Part shown: piece after piece, positions 57,901-64,000 of the stretch
Layout: the number at the start of each line of letters is the position of its first letter
Numbering within the stretch: the first letter of the stretch is position 1
NCBI GenBank assembly: GCA_036874045.1
Contig: CM072339.1
Span: 5,897,501-5,961,500 of the forward strand
DNA: 64,000 bases
Direction of reading: 5' to 3'
Origin: Cymodocea nodosa
Taxonomy: Eukaryota > Streptophyta > Magnoliopsida > Alismatales > Cymodoceaceae
Translations under genes and position numbers: made by a program
The notes under the pieces: model-generated
Databases searched by the model: none
What the model was told of the DNA's origin: nothing
Seen by the model: the letters and a program-made list of their open reading frames with translations, nothing else

Positions 57901-60725
57901 TTAGAGGAGAAACTAGGAATTTTGCGATTGACTGGCTTACACTAAGGTTTCTCTCTAAGTTCATGTTTGTTTGTCTTAATCATGGATGAAATAACTAAAG
58001 AATTTTAGGAAAAAATACCTTGGTGTATGTTATTTGCTAATAACATAAATTTAGTTGATAAAAGTAAGTTAGGAATTAGTTCTAAATTAGAGTTTTGGAG
58101 AGATACTTTAGTCCAAAGGATTTAGGTTAGATAGTTCAAAAATTGAAATATGGTATGTAGGTTCAATGAAAAAAGGAATAATCATGGTTTATACTTAGAC
58201 GGTCATGAAATTCATAAAAGTAGGACTTTTAAATATTTAAGATTTATAATAAGTAGCAATGGTAAAATTATAAAGGATGTTATTCATACTTCACAGGATT
58301 AAAGTAAGATATATGAAGTGGAAAAATGTGTTTGAAGTATTATGCGATGGGAGGATACCTTAAAATTAAAAGGAAACTTTTATAAAGTTGTTATTTTCCT
58401 AGCTATACTTTATGGCTTAGAATGTTGAACTTTAAAGTTTGTCCATATACAAAAGTTAGTTTATTAAGATGAACATACTTAGATGGATGATTGATAATAT
58501 TATAAGAGATGAACTAAAAAATGATTTTACTAGGAATAGAGTAGGAGTTGCACTAATTAAAGATAAGATAAAAGAAGCTTAGCTTAATTCATTTAGTCAT
58601 ATCTTTGGTAGGTCAAAGAATGTATTAGTTAGGAAAGGAGAATTATTTAATGTAGAATAAGCTAAAAGAAGTAGAGGAAAACTTAAAGCTACTTGTTTAG
58701 AAATTGTGAGAAAAGATTAAATGTATAAATGCATATATGACAGTACTTGTTTTTCTCTCTATTAGTTCAATTGAGTAGATATTGATTATTTATTGTAATG
58801 TCTGTTGCATGTAAAGACGGAGAGTCTCATTTCCCTGTGCAATTTCCAGGCAACATTGGTCATATGGTGAGATCTCTTCTTATCTCTTGCAACTTACTCC
58901 TGTGTTAGTTCTTTATTTTTTAAAATCATAAGCTGTAACTATTATCATGTCCTTTTGAAATATTTGTGGTCTCAGAACAATGAAATATCAGCTACTTCAC
59001 TGCCAGATGCCTCTCAAAGTTTGACCAGAAAAATAGAAAATGGAGGTATGCCTGCAGGAAAAGTTTTTTCAACTTCTAGTCAGCACATATCTGGCACCCA
59101 AAGTCCAGTTAATATCTCAAAAGCAACCACATTGGGTTCTAACCAGCATAGTTCTCCAAGAAAATTAGCTGACTCTCAAATAGGAAGATTCAGCTTCCAA
59201 AAGCTTTTAGAACCACGTTTGCCACATCGTGCTGGAATTGCTCCTTACCGAGTTGTTCTTGGTGATGTGAAGGATAAGGTTAGAATCTTCTTAATTCCCA
59301 AGTACTTTTCTTTGTATCTTAGATATGCTGACATTTGAAAAGAAGTTAGCTATGCTGCATGTTTTCTTCTGAGTTTGGTAATGAACAAACCTCTAATATT
59401 TGAATTTAATAACCCAGCTTACAAGAACAAGGAGGCAACTTGAGCTTCTGCTTGAGGATCTTCCTTGTGATCATGAACCCCAGGACTATTACATGACATC
59501 AGAGCAGCTACTGGAACCACTTCTTTTATGCCATGAATCTTTGGTATGTACTGTTTTTCTTTTGTAAGAAAATCCTAATTCTTACATTTTCAACTTTGAA
59601 AACATATATATTTCATTCAAACATCACAGCAATCATGTGGATCTGGTGTTCTAGCTGATGGCCGTCTGGCAGATCTAATAAGAAGAGTTGCTACCTTTGG
59701 GATGATACTAATGAAGCTTGACTTGCGCCAGGTTTATTCTTAATTAGCTGAAATAAGATTTTATGGAAGATCAAGTACACTGACATTTTATCTTTGACAG
59801 GAATCTGGTCGGCATGCTGATACACTTGATGCAATAACCTCATACTTGGGCATGGGTGTTTACAGTGAATGGAATGAGGAAAAGAAACTGGAATTTCTTG
59901 TCAGAGAGCTCAAAGGAAAGCGGCCACTGGTTCCACAATCTATGGAGGTATGTTGGATTTCATTGCAGGATACATCTTCATATCTACTTTAATAAAAGTG
60001 ATTGAGACAGTTTTTTGATTCTATGAGTCATTACAAGTAGAAGGTACCTATTCTAGATGTGATATTGGAAGTCCTAAGATATAAAGCAGCATGTATAAGC
60101 TTGTTAGTTATTGCTTTGTTCTTTGACTATTCTGTATAAATGTACTGTCAACTGCAACTTCATTTAAATGTAAGTAGCTAATATCAAATGTGGTGCGCCA
60201 GTACTCCCCAACCTGTGGTATTAGGGGTTACCATAGATGGCAGGTTTGCAGACTCCATTTCCCCCAAAGTCATGCATTCATGCTCTATTTTTATCACTTC
60301 ATCTATTTTTAATGAAGCATACATTTATGATGTATCCGTTTAAGTCTGCCCATTTTCCTGCATGTATTCCTTATTCTTTTATAAAAAGAAGTGCAAGTAT
60401 CTAGATTCTCCCTCCATACAAGGAACAAACTAAAGGTTGGAGCATACAGGTTAATCCCGATGTGCAAGAAGTTTTGGACACCTTCCATGTAGCTGCTGAA
60501 CTAGGGAGTGATTCACTTGGGGCATATGTTATTTCCATGGCATCCAATGTATGGACCAAAACCATCTTTATCTCTCATAGATTATTGTTGATATACCTTG
60601 TTCTTAGCATTATCTTTTTACATGGCTGTTTTCCAGGCAAGTGATGTTCTTGCGGTGGAGCTGTTACAAAAGGATGCTCAACTTTATGTACGTGGGAATC
60701 TAGGAGGTCCATGTCCAGGTGGAAG
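24783..60725 (+). CDS. PPC4: Bacterial-type phosphoenolpyruvate carboxylase (BTPC), 17 exons seen, 3' part outside window
   Basis: The enzyme family carboxylates phosphoenolpyruvate with bicarbonate to give oxaloacetate and phosphate. In plants the bacterial-type subunit binds plant-type PEPC in the Class-2 hetero-octamer (known for the family). Joining 24783-24938, 25370-25533, 29042-29156, 29244-29321, 40185-40253, 40344-40422, 40488-40564, 40652-40747, 47449-47590, 47888-48001, 58817-58866, 58976-59278, 59418-59543, 59630-59731, 59801-59947, 60450-60548 and 60637-60725 gives 2,006 nt with no stop. The product starts [17 protein letters not shown], the BTPC N-terminus, and lacks the N-terminal phospho-serine motif of plant-type PEPC. 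Catalytic motifs seen are [13 protein letters not shown] (His ~154) and [10 protein letters not shown] (267-276). A hydrophilic linker at about 326-450 is BTPC-specific. All introns are GT-AG. The last exon ends in PCPGG with phase 2, so the next exon must begin beyond 64,000. Identification is near certain; activity is inferred. Confidence 0.95.
25370..25533 (+). CDS. PPC4: BTPC exon 2 (residues 53 to ~107)
   Basis: After acceptor TGTAG this exon reads [20 protein letters not shown] and on to [10 protein letters not shown]. It ends AG|GT in phase 2 with the Arg codon split across the junction. Intron 1 before it is 431 bp (24,939-25,369) and contains nothing recognisable. Confidence 0.94.
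25714..25736 (+). repeat. (TTC)n microsatellite
   Basis: TTC repeats near the end of the 5' LTR of the intron-2 copia. The 3' LTR has TTTCTTCCTC at the same place, so the repeat expanded in one LTR only. Confidence 0.85.
28495..28550 (+). repeat. Duplicated polypurine tract, intron-2 copia
   Basis: A 22-bp unit containing CCAAGCTTGAGGGGGCATA occurs at 28,495-28,516 and 28,529-28,550. AAGCTTGAGGGGG is the usual copia polypurine tract; the second copy lies inside the 3' LTR. Confidence 0.85.
28617..29041. other. Remainder of intron 2, nothing recognisable
   Basis: AT-rich intronic sequence between the copia 3' LTR and exon 3. The acceptor is TTCATGTTAG. No ORF or repeat supported. Confidence 0.6.
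29042..29156 (+). CDS. PPC4: BTPC exon 3 (residues ~107-145)
   Basis: The split Arg codon is completed here. The exon then reads [20 protein letters not shown] and ends ELYDTVCKQ at CAG|GT, phase 0. Intron 2 before it is 3,508 bp and holds a sense-oriented copia relic. Confidence 0.94.
29244..29321 (+). CDS. PPC4: BTPC exon 4, catalytic His motif (residues 146-171)
   Basis: This exon encodes [20 protein letters not shown] and KHIRIA. The TAHPTQ histidine is the conserved catalytic His of the PEPC family. Intron 3 before it is only 87 bp. The exon ends GCG|GTAAG, opening the 10.9-kb intron 4. Confidence 0.96.
29828..29953 (-). repeat. 3' LTR of the outer copia
   Basis: Shares GGGTTTTATATGG.AGATACACTCC and CCATATAC with 37,047-37,167. 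On the minus strand it starts TGATAAATCTTAAT and is preceded by the polypurine-like CCAACTTAAGGGGAAT. Confidence 0.75.
31029..31143 (-). repeat. 3' LTR (115 bp) of the nested copia
   Basis: On the minus strand it follows the polypurine tract TCCAACTTAAGAGGGAG and begins TGTGAATGTATAGG. Five substitutions separate it from the other LTR. Confidence 0.9.
33979..34093 (-). repeat. 5' LTR (115 bp) of the nested copia
   Basis: Begins TGTGAATGTATATGG on the minus strand and is followed by the primer-binding site at 33,970-33,979. Partner of 31,029-31,143. Confidence 0.9.
35800..36720 (-). mobile_element. L1-type LINE fragment inside the outer copia
   Basis: Minus-strand translation gives CNRWLKEGD (about 36,245, the linker before reverse transcriptase in plant L1s) and then a [22 protein letters not shown] stretch (about 35,970-35,880), the start of the LINE reverse transcriptase. 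It replaces the copia gag region. Both ends are truncated. Confidence 0.7.
37047..37167 (-). repeat. 5' LTR of the outer copia
   Basis: On the minus strand it starts TGTTAAGTCTTAATG and ends CTTAACA next to the primer-binding site. Partner of 29,828-29,953 with substantial divergence. Confidence 0.78.
37168..38561. other. Intron 4 sequence, nothing identified
   Basis: A minus-strand open frame of 133 codons (37,361-37,762) is His/Leu-rich and lacks any recognisable motif; I regard it as chance. The rest is AT-rich with no repeat I can place. Confidence 0.45.
38565..38906. mobile_element. Tourist-like MITE 1 (TTA target)
   Basis: The start GGGCTCTATTTGGTTTAG and the reverse complement of the end, GGCTCGTTCAGGTTTA, form imperfect terminal inverted repeats. 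TTA flanks both sides (38,562-38,564 and 38,907-38,909). 342 bp, no coding. Confidence 0.65.
38910..39287. mobile_element. Tourist-like MITE 2 (TTA target), abutting MITE 1
   Basis: The start AACTATGTTTGGCTTAGATT pairs with the reverse complement of the end, TGCCTTGTTTGGATTGGATT. TTA flanks at 38,907-38,909 and 39,288-39,290. The left flank is the same TTA that ends MITE 1. Confidence 0.65.
39291..40184. other. Intron 4 tail with an LTR-start fragment
   Basis: TGTTAGGATC at 39,684 followed by AGGGGGGGGTGAATGATG resembles the start of the solo LTRs at 16.6 and 18.5 kb, but no matching end or target duplication is found before exon 5. It is a truncated fragment at best. Confidence 0.35.
40185..40253 (+). 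CDS. PPC4: BTPC exon 5 (residues 172-194)
   Basis: This exon encodes [20 protein letters not shown] and EDL after a CCAG acceptor, and ends TTG|GTACTT in phase 0. It is the landing exon of the 10,863-bp intron 4. Confidence 0.94.
40344..40422 (+). CDS. PPC4: BTPC exon 6 (residues 195 to ~221)
   Basis: This exon encodes [20 protein letters not shown] and VDEARAG, a strongly conserved PEPC block. It ends in phase 1 (G|GTAAAG). Introns 5 (90 bp) and 6 (65 bp) flank it. Confidence 0.94.
40488..40564 (+). CDS. PPC4: BTPC exon 7 (residues ~221-246)
   Basis: This exon encodes [20 protein letters not shown] and SNALKK. It starts in phase 1 and ends AAG|GTGCTT in phase 0. The 'W-AVP' block is conserved across PEPCs. 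Confidence 0.94.
40652..40747 (+). CDS. PPC4: BTPC exon 8, GGDRDGNP motif (residues 247-278)
   Basis: This exon encodes [20 protein letters not shown] followed by [12 protein letters not shown]. The GGDRDGNP block is a PEPC signature near the active site. The donor is GTTAGT, less common than GTAAGT but canonical. It opens intron 8 (6,701 bp). Confidence 0.95.
41170..42010 (-). mobile_element. L1-type LINE endonuclease fragment in intron 8
   Basis: Reading leftward on the minus strand: a [23 protein letters not shown] start (about 42,000), [19 protein letters not shown] (41,700-41,640), a DFN-type catalytic block (about 41,560) and [17 protein letters not shown] (41,421-41,370). This is the order of the AP-endonuclease of plant L1 elements. 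Stops and frameshifts; no reverse transcriptase. Confidence 0.75.
42202..43130. mobile_element. TIR element in intron 8, probable non-autonomous DNA transposon
   Basis: The start GGGTCCATTTGTTTAGATCT and the reverse complement of the end, GGTTTGTTTGTTTGTGAAGC, are imperfect terminal inverted repeats. TTTA flanks both ends (42,198-42,201 and 43,131-43,134). The AT-rich interior holds no transposase. The superfamily (hAT or PIF) is uncertain. Confidence 0.5.
43292..44698 (-). mobile_element. Miniature, internally deleted copia in intron 8
   Basis: LTRs at about 43,292-43,423 and 44,582-44,698 share GAACTAGGGTTACAAGCATA and an internal palindrome. The primer-binding site (TGGTATCAAA on minus) is at about 44,572-44,581. 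The ~1.15-kb interior keeps the start of reverse transcriptase ([36 protein letters not shown]; 44,470-44,290) and RNase H ([20 protein letters not shown], about 43,690-43,630). Gag to integrase is lost. Confidence 0.85.
44699..46190. other. Intron 8 sequence without an identified gene
   Basis: Open frames at 44,856-45,245 (+) and 45,095-45,316 (-) have no recognisable product. Composition is less AT-rich than normal intron, which suggests another old element. Confidence 0.4.
46190..46465 (+). mobile_element. LINE 3'-end fragment (low confidence)
   Basis: The stretch ending CTTTTGTTTAATCAAAGTTT and an A-run (46,453-46,459) resembles the 3' tail of plant L1 elements. No coding left. Confidence 0.35.
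47055..47380 (+). repeat. Diverged 173-bp tandem duplication just before exon 9
   Basis: The unit beginning AAATCCAAAAGT occurs at 47,055-47,227 and 47,228-47,380. Shared blocks are CACTGTTATGAATTTC, TCAATGAA.A.AAGAAGCTTTT and CAAAAGGCTT.ATT. The second unit is shorter. It lies about 70 bp upstream of exon 9. Confidence 0.8.
47449..47590 (+). CDS. PPC4: BTPC exon 9 (residues 279 to ~326)
   Basis: This exon encodes [20 protein letters not shown], then [20 protein letters not shown] and AHEILLK. It ends AAAG|GTCTG in phase 1. This is the last well-conserved stretch before the hydrophilic BTPC insertion. Confidence 0.94.
47888..48001 (+). CDS. PPC4: BTPC exon 10 (residues ~326-363), start of disordered linker
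   Basis: This exon reads [20 protein letters not shown], then [18 protein letters not shown]. It is Ser/Thr/Gln/Pro-rich and poorly conserved, as expected for the BTPC-specific linker. The acceptor ATGAAG is weak (not pyrimidine-rich right at the junction), but it is the only one I see that keeps frame and the KE..P..LPAQLP resemblance. The donor is G|GTAAGT. Confidence 0.85.
48002..48811. other. Start of intron 10, nothing identified
   Basis: AT-rich intron sequence before the LINE. It ends in TA microsatellites at 48,784-48,791 and 48,812-48,831. Confidence 0.5.
48850..54480 (-). mobile_element. Nearly full-length L1-type LINE in intron 10, antisense, inactive
   Basis: Reading leftward on the minus strand: ORF1 with a decayed zinc knuckle ([12 protein letters not shown], about 53,680-53,640, first Cys lost); a basic segment ([16 protein letters not shown], about 53,440); endonuclease ([10 protein letters not shown], 52,602-52,396); reverse transcriptase ([18 protein letters not shown], 51,891-51,592); thumb region ([20 protein letters not shown] and [18 protein letters not shown], 50,777-50,547); a zinc-finger/RNase H tail (49,901-49,100). 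Frequent stops and frameshifts. The 3' end is near 48,850. Confidence 0.88.
54481..55074. repeat. LINE 5' region or flank with (TC)n and (TA)n runs
   Basis: No gene. (TC)n at 54,992-55,013 and (TA)n at 55,015-55,047. The minus-strand 95-codon open frame starts in the (GA)n run and is an artefact. Confidence 0.5.
55075..55400 (-). mobile_element. 3' end of a second L1-type LINE
   Basis: The plus-strand text from CCCCAATCTATTAACGAGG to CTAGTTGCTTGTTAGC parallels 48,845-49,155 of the neighbouring LINE. On the minus strand an [15 protein letters not shown] remnant corresponds to the RNase H C-terminus. A 5'-truncated copy. Confidence 0.65.
55420..58720 (+). mobile_element. RTE-clade LINE relic in intron 10, sense orientation
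   Basis: Degenerate translation matches plant RTE reverse transcriptase order: [20 protein letters not shown] and [10 protein letters not shown] (55,690-55,835), [13 protein letters not shown] (57,365), [16 protein letters not shown] and NKGDIQNC (57,440-57,570), [20 protein letters not shown] (57,660-57,720), NLYMFFIEL (57,760), [15 protein letters not shown] (58,195-58,240). Many stops. About 55,960-57,350 is unrelated and probably a later insertion. Confidence 0.8.
55960..57350. other. Segment interrupting the RTE relic, unidentified
   Basis: AT-rich. The phrase 'TTGGTATGCT' recurs loosely at about 56,690 and 56,865. No LTRs, inverted repeats or coding that I can support. Confidence 0.35.
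58817..58866 (+). CDS. PPC4: BTPC exon 11, 50-nt micro-exon (residues 364-380)
   Basis: Phase 1 in and phase 0 out. The exon reads [17 protein letters not shown], matching the position of the family's 'C-D-GES' segment. It is isolated by the 10.8-kb intron 10 upstream and a 109-bp intron downstream. The acceptor is TAAAG and the donor GTGAGA. It is the least certain exon because of its size, but it joins both neighbours in frame. Confidence 0.8.
58976..59278 (+). CDS. PPC4: BTPC exon 12 (residues 381-481), linker end with candidate phospho-Ser
   Basis: This is the longest exon (101 codons). It is hydrophilic and Ser-rich to about residue 440, then reads [20 protein letters not shown] and [13 protein letters not shown], where conservation returns. 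Ser 447 sits in a basic-x-x-Ser setting, near where castor BTPC is phosphorylated by a calcium-dependent kinase (Ser451 as I recall it). The equivalence is inference. It ends AAG|GTTAGA. Confidence 0.93.
59418..59543 (+). CDS. PPC4: BTPC exon 13 (residues 482-523)
   Basis: This exon encodes [20 protein letters not shown], then [19 protein letters not shown]. It has a CCCAG acceptor, a GTATGT donor, and is in phase 0 at both ends. Confidence 0.95.
59630..59731 (+). CDS. PPC4: BTPC exon 14 (residues 524-557)
   Basis: This exon encodes [20 protein letters not shown] and [14 protein letters not shown]. The VLADG..LDLIRR and LDLRQES blocks are hallmark PEPC sequence. Phase 0 at both ends. Confidence 0.96.
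59801..59947 (+). CDS. PPC4: BTPC exon 15 (residues 558-606)
   Basis: This exon encodes [20 protein letters not shown], then [20 protein letters not shown] and RPLVPQSME. It continues directly from LDLRQ. The Arg-His of ESGRHAD is conserved in PEPC. The donor is GTATGT. Confidence 0.95.
60450..60548 (+). CDS. PPC4: BTPC exon 16 (residues 607-639)
   Basis: This exon encodes [20 protein letters not shown] and [13 protein letters not shown], the conserved 'GAYVISMA' strand. Phase 0 at both ends. Intron 15 (502 bp) before it holds no recognisable element. Confidence 0.95.
60637..60725 (+). CDS. PPC4: BTPC exon 17 (residues 640-668 plus 2 nt), last exon in window
   Basis: This exon encodes [20 protein letters not shown] and NLGGPCPGG, and ends AG|GTAAG in phase 2. 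The next expected block (LRVVPLFETV) is not found up to 64,000. The remaining ~360 residues, including the glycine-rich catalytic loop, must be downstream of the LINE-bearing intron 17. Confidence 0.93.
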
Positions 60726-62000
60726 GTAAGTGAAAAGATTAGGACTCTAGTTTGGTACTGTGCCCATTTCCCTAAAGTCCCTAAAGCATAGTTGGGCAAA
60801 TAAAGCTCCTATAAAATTTTTCTTGATTTCAAAGATATTCTTTTTTATCACATAAAATGCAAGATATGTTTGTCCACTTGTTTTTTTTTGTTTTTTTTTA
60901 TGAGCAATGTTTTCCTTAATTTCTCTATTTTTGTTGTAGATCTTACATATCTAAAAGTTATCACTTTTGGGTTCTCATTGATGATCTAACGTCATAACTT
61001 CATTATTCCTATGATCCTATCATTGCTAAATATGTGTTACATATATTCATTCTAGTCTTAGTTTAAATCCTTTGGACTTTGGCGTCCTTTAGTATGATTT
61101 TCAATTTACAAGACAAGTAATGTAAAACTAAACCTACAAGAAACTCCAAGTTAATCAAATCTTAAGATCTATATAAAGATCTATTTATTTTAACACTTAT
61201 TTTCAAATCGGAGTATTTAAGATGCCTGGCTTGCAATAGACTCAAAACATAACTTTAACAATGAAAAATAAAGATAGATAATTATGGTAGGCATAGAAGC
61301 AATAAAATATTATAGTTTTAGGAGTAGCAACAATAGGTAGGCAGCAATGCATGCAAGCACGAATAATGGTCAATCTTTTGGACCACGCAAAAGACAAGTA
61401 CAAACAACATACAGTTGACCCGAATGGTCAAAAGAAACATGTGATAGATGTTTGACAAGCCCAGATATTTAGATTGTTAAGATCATTAGACTTAGTCAAC
61501 AGAGACAAGTACTTATAAATACTGAAAGAAACTTGCAAACATCAACACTAATATAATCATCATTGAACCATCTAATAGCATTGACTGAGCAATACTACCT
61601 AGAATCAAGACTTGTCTTGTGGAAAATAAATGCTATATTGATGGGACAACACTATTTCAATGTCAAGATTCACACACAAACACAACCAAAAGGAACTTGG
61701 AGGTTGATAATAAATGCATTGACAAGTTTTAACTTTTTCTTTTTCTTCTTCCACCAAGAATTTTTATTGACACATTTTTTATTTCAATACTCTCTATTCT
61801 CCTTTCTCTCCTTCCTTTTTTTCATTACTTCTTCTCACTTCACCCACTCTCTTTTAACTTTCTTAAACAAGATCTATGCCTCCACTTCTTTGTTGTTTCT
61901 TCATTTTTTGACACACCACTTTGTTACCCCTTTCTTCTTCTTCATTTGTTGTCTTGCATGTGAACCCATCATTGATGGGTTACAAAGACAAGTAGAGGGG
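60726..62000. other. Start of intron 17, nothing identified
   Basis: AT-rich. The 150-codon open frame at 61,563-62,015 is Phe/Leu/Ser-rich because of a T/C-rich tract and resembles no protein family I know. Confidence 0.45.
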
Positions 62001-62019
62001 ACAGGAAGCTTTTAGTTGA

Positions 62020-64000
62020 TAGTGGGGATAACATTATAAACCTTGGAGGGGCCATTTGGTGGTGGAGGAGAGAGGCCAAAGGGTGTGGTGAATAGTGTGG
62101 CCTATGAGGGACTACTGATGGTTGTAGCCCCCAGGAGGCTGGCAATAGGAGACAGAGGTTTTGGAGGTGTCAATAGCAATGCTAGAGGTTGCATTAGTGG
62201 AATAGAGACATCCACAAGATCTTGAGTAGGTGGTTGCCATAGCTGTGGCTGGAGATGATAACTAGAGGATGCTGGAGGTGGAGGGGGAGTGGTGATGGCT
62301 GTTGGTTTCTAGGATTTTGGTGGGAGGACTAGGGCTTAGTAGAAGAGAAGATGACTTGAGTTCAATAATTGAGAGATGTCTAATGTGAGAGGAGAGATAA
62401 ACAGAGAGAAGAACAGTGCAGTGAATGATGAGGGAGTTTGGGGTGTCATTGCTTACAGTGGAAGGAACATGGCCTGGCTCTTGGAAACACATGTCTCTCC
62501 CCTCATTCCATTGGGGGTGGCAAGGCATTGAAAAGGAATGTTGTAGGGCATCAACCATGGTGGTTAGTGGATTGCAGAGGCCTAGGCAAAGATGGCCACA
62601 GGTGGTGAGATTGGAACTGTTGCCTTCACTGTTTGAAGGCAAGCCATTGTGCCAAGGACTGTAGGGCTTCGGTGGTGTGATATTGGTGCAAAGGAGTTGG
62701 GCACAGAAGTTACTCTTGTTTTGTTAGGAAGGCAGAAAGTGGACGAAGGTCGAACATTTGCAAGTTGTTTGCAAGGAGCAGATGACTAAGCCGCTTGAAT
62801 CTTTGTTGGCCAAATGCAGATGATCACCTGAATATGTGGGTCATTTGATCTCTTGTGATGGTCTCATCTACGAAGTGACTCATTTGGAGCCTAGTTGAAT
62901 CACTAGTAGGAGGTGAAGATCATTTGATGGATTAAAAGGATCTTCAGAGGAGCACTTTTGGTGTGGTTTCCATATCCTAAGTGGATGTTGAGGTCAGTTT
63001 CTCAGAGGCCATTTGGGAGGTTGGAGTGTATGTTGTGCAGTCTAGCTAGCCTTTGAAGGACAACAGGCATGGAACGATCTTCTGGGTGTTCCTTTGAACT
63101 TGTGGAGTAATCTCAGTTTCTTGTCCATGGTGCATTCTTTTGGCCATCTGACTAGGGCTCAAGAGAAATTGGCCCTTAAGGAAGACATGGTAGCTGCAAT
63201 GGTGGAGGTTGAGCTTAAGGTGGATGAATCCAAGATTCTTCCTGCACTTGCTTGGGTGCATTGGGAACTCCAAACTTTGTAATTTTGGTTTTAAAGAAGC
63301 AATTGGGGCTACTGATGGCATTGACACATTCTAAGACAGTAGTACTCTTTTACATTTGAAGGACAATTGGGTGGGGGATTTCTCAATTTCGATTGTCTTC
63401 AGGGATTCAGTTTCAAATCTTCACTGAATGCTCACCAATGTCTATGGGCCTATTTGCATTTCAAACAAAACAAGACTTTTGGCTGAACTAGATGGGGCTA
63501 GAAGTAGATGGGCTCATCCATGGGTTTGGTGGGCAACTTCAACTGTATTTGTCACCTGCTTGAGAGATCCAATGTGGGTTGTATGACAGAAGAGATGAGA
63601 GTGTTCTTTTTGTGGATTGGAGACTTTAACTTGGTGGAGATTGATTGTCACAATTGCCACTTTACCTCCTTGACTTTTCAGGACAACCCCACTCTTAAAG
63701 TTTGACAGAGTTTTGGTGGACAGTAATTGGCTAGAGCCCAAAGGCCCAAGTCACAAGCTTACCCAGACCTCGTTGAGATCATGTTCCCTTGATCAGTGAT
63801 GCTTTTTGGACTAGGTTTAGGAGCAGCTTCAAGTTGGAGGCTGTGCAGTTCAAAGATCCCTCTTTCCAAGATCACGTGCACTGAGTCCGGGCGACAAATG
63901 TCAAGGGAAACATGATCCAAATGTTGGTCACCAAGCTTAGAAACTTGAAGGCAGAGTCAGAGAGATGGAAATCTAATGGGAATTGCAAGAAGAGAAAAGA
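62020..64000 (+). mobile_element. L1-type LINE in intron 17, sense, continues past window
   Basis: A CCHC zinc knuckle CLHCLKASHCAKDC (62,621-62,662; C-x2-C-x4-H-x4-C intact) marks ORF1. An AP-endonuclease follows: SISIVFRDSVSNLH (about 63,390), TNVYGPICISNKTRLLAELD (about 63,435), then a GNFNCICHLLERSN catalytic block (about 63,530) and WIGDFNLVEIDCHN (about 63,620). Frameshifts are present. Reverse transcriptase should lie beyond 64,000. Confidence 0.8.

Noticed and set aside
61563..62015. 150-codon open frame in intron 17
   Set aside because: Phe/Leu/Ser-rich translation of a T/C-rich tract; no motif or codon signal.

Overview
The window is nuclear DNA of a land plant, most likely a flowering plant with an intron-expanded, transposon-rich genome. 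The evidence is GT-AG introns, AT-rich non-coding DNA, plant Ty1/copia elements, L1- and RTE-type LINEs, Tourist-like MITEs, and one intact gene. I cannot name the species.

The only gene I can defend is on the + strand from 24,783 and runs off the right edge. It encodes bacterial-type phosphoenolpyruvate carboxylase (BTPC; Arabidopsis PPC4 type). Seventeen exons (24,783-60,725) join in one open frame of 668 codons plus 2 nt, about two thirds of the roughly 1,030-residue family length. Every splice site is GT/AG and no stop or frameshift is present, so it looks functional. The C-terminal third (the 'PLFET' strand, the glycine-rich catalytic loop and the C-terminus) lies beyond 64,000. Small introns (65-500 bp) alternate with very large ones (3.5, 10.9, 6.7, 10.8 and >3.3 kb), and the large ones are where mobile elements landed.

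Layout. 1-24 kb: gene-free repeats. These are the edge of an Athila/Tat-like gypsy element (primer-binding site at 184-203), LTR-like repeats carrying arrays of small hairpins, a 1.26-kb TIR element (6,156-7,420), a pair of ~2-kb inverted repeats (about 8.0-9.96 and 12.1-14.3 kb), and a copia element with 455/461-bp LTRs (14,461-20,471). Inside that copia element sit two solo LTRs of another family, each with a perfect 5-bp target-site duplication (16,616-18,362 and 18,510-19,699). 24.1-24.78 kb: the promoter/5' leader of the BTPC gene, with a perfect G-box and a CT-rich leader. 24.78-60.7 kb: the gene. Intron 2 holds a sense copia with ~100-bp LTRs. Intron 4 holds an antisense copia interrupted by a second antisense copia (two 115-bp LTRs) and a LINE fragment, then two adjacent Tourist-like MITEs. 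Intron 8 holds a LINE endonuclease fragment, a TIR element and a mini-copia. Intron 10 holds a ~5.5-kb antisense L1-type LINE, a second LINE 3' end and a sense RTE-type LINE. 60.7-64 kb: intron 17 with a sense LINE (zinc knuckle, endonuclease) that runs off the edge.

I found no bacterial-style system, CRISPR array, tRNA or rRNA. The most unusual structure is the family of short hairpin arrays in the LTR-like repeats: the arms differ in sequence between units, yet both arms of a unit tend to change together.
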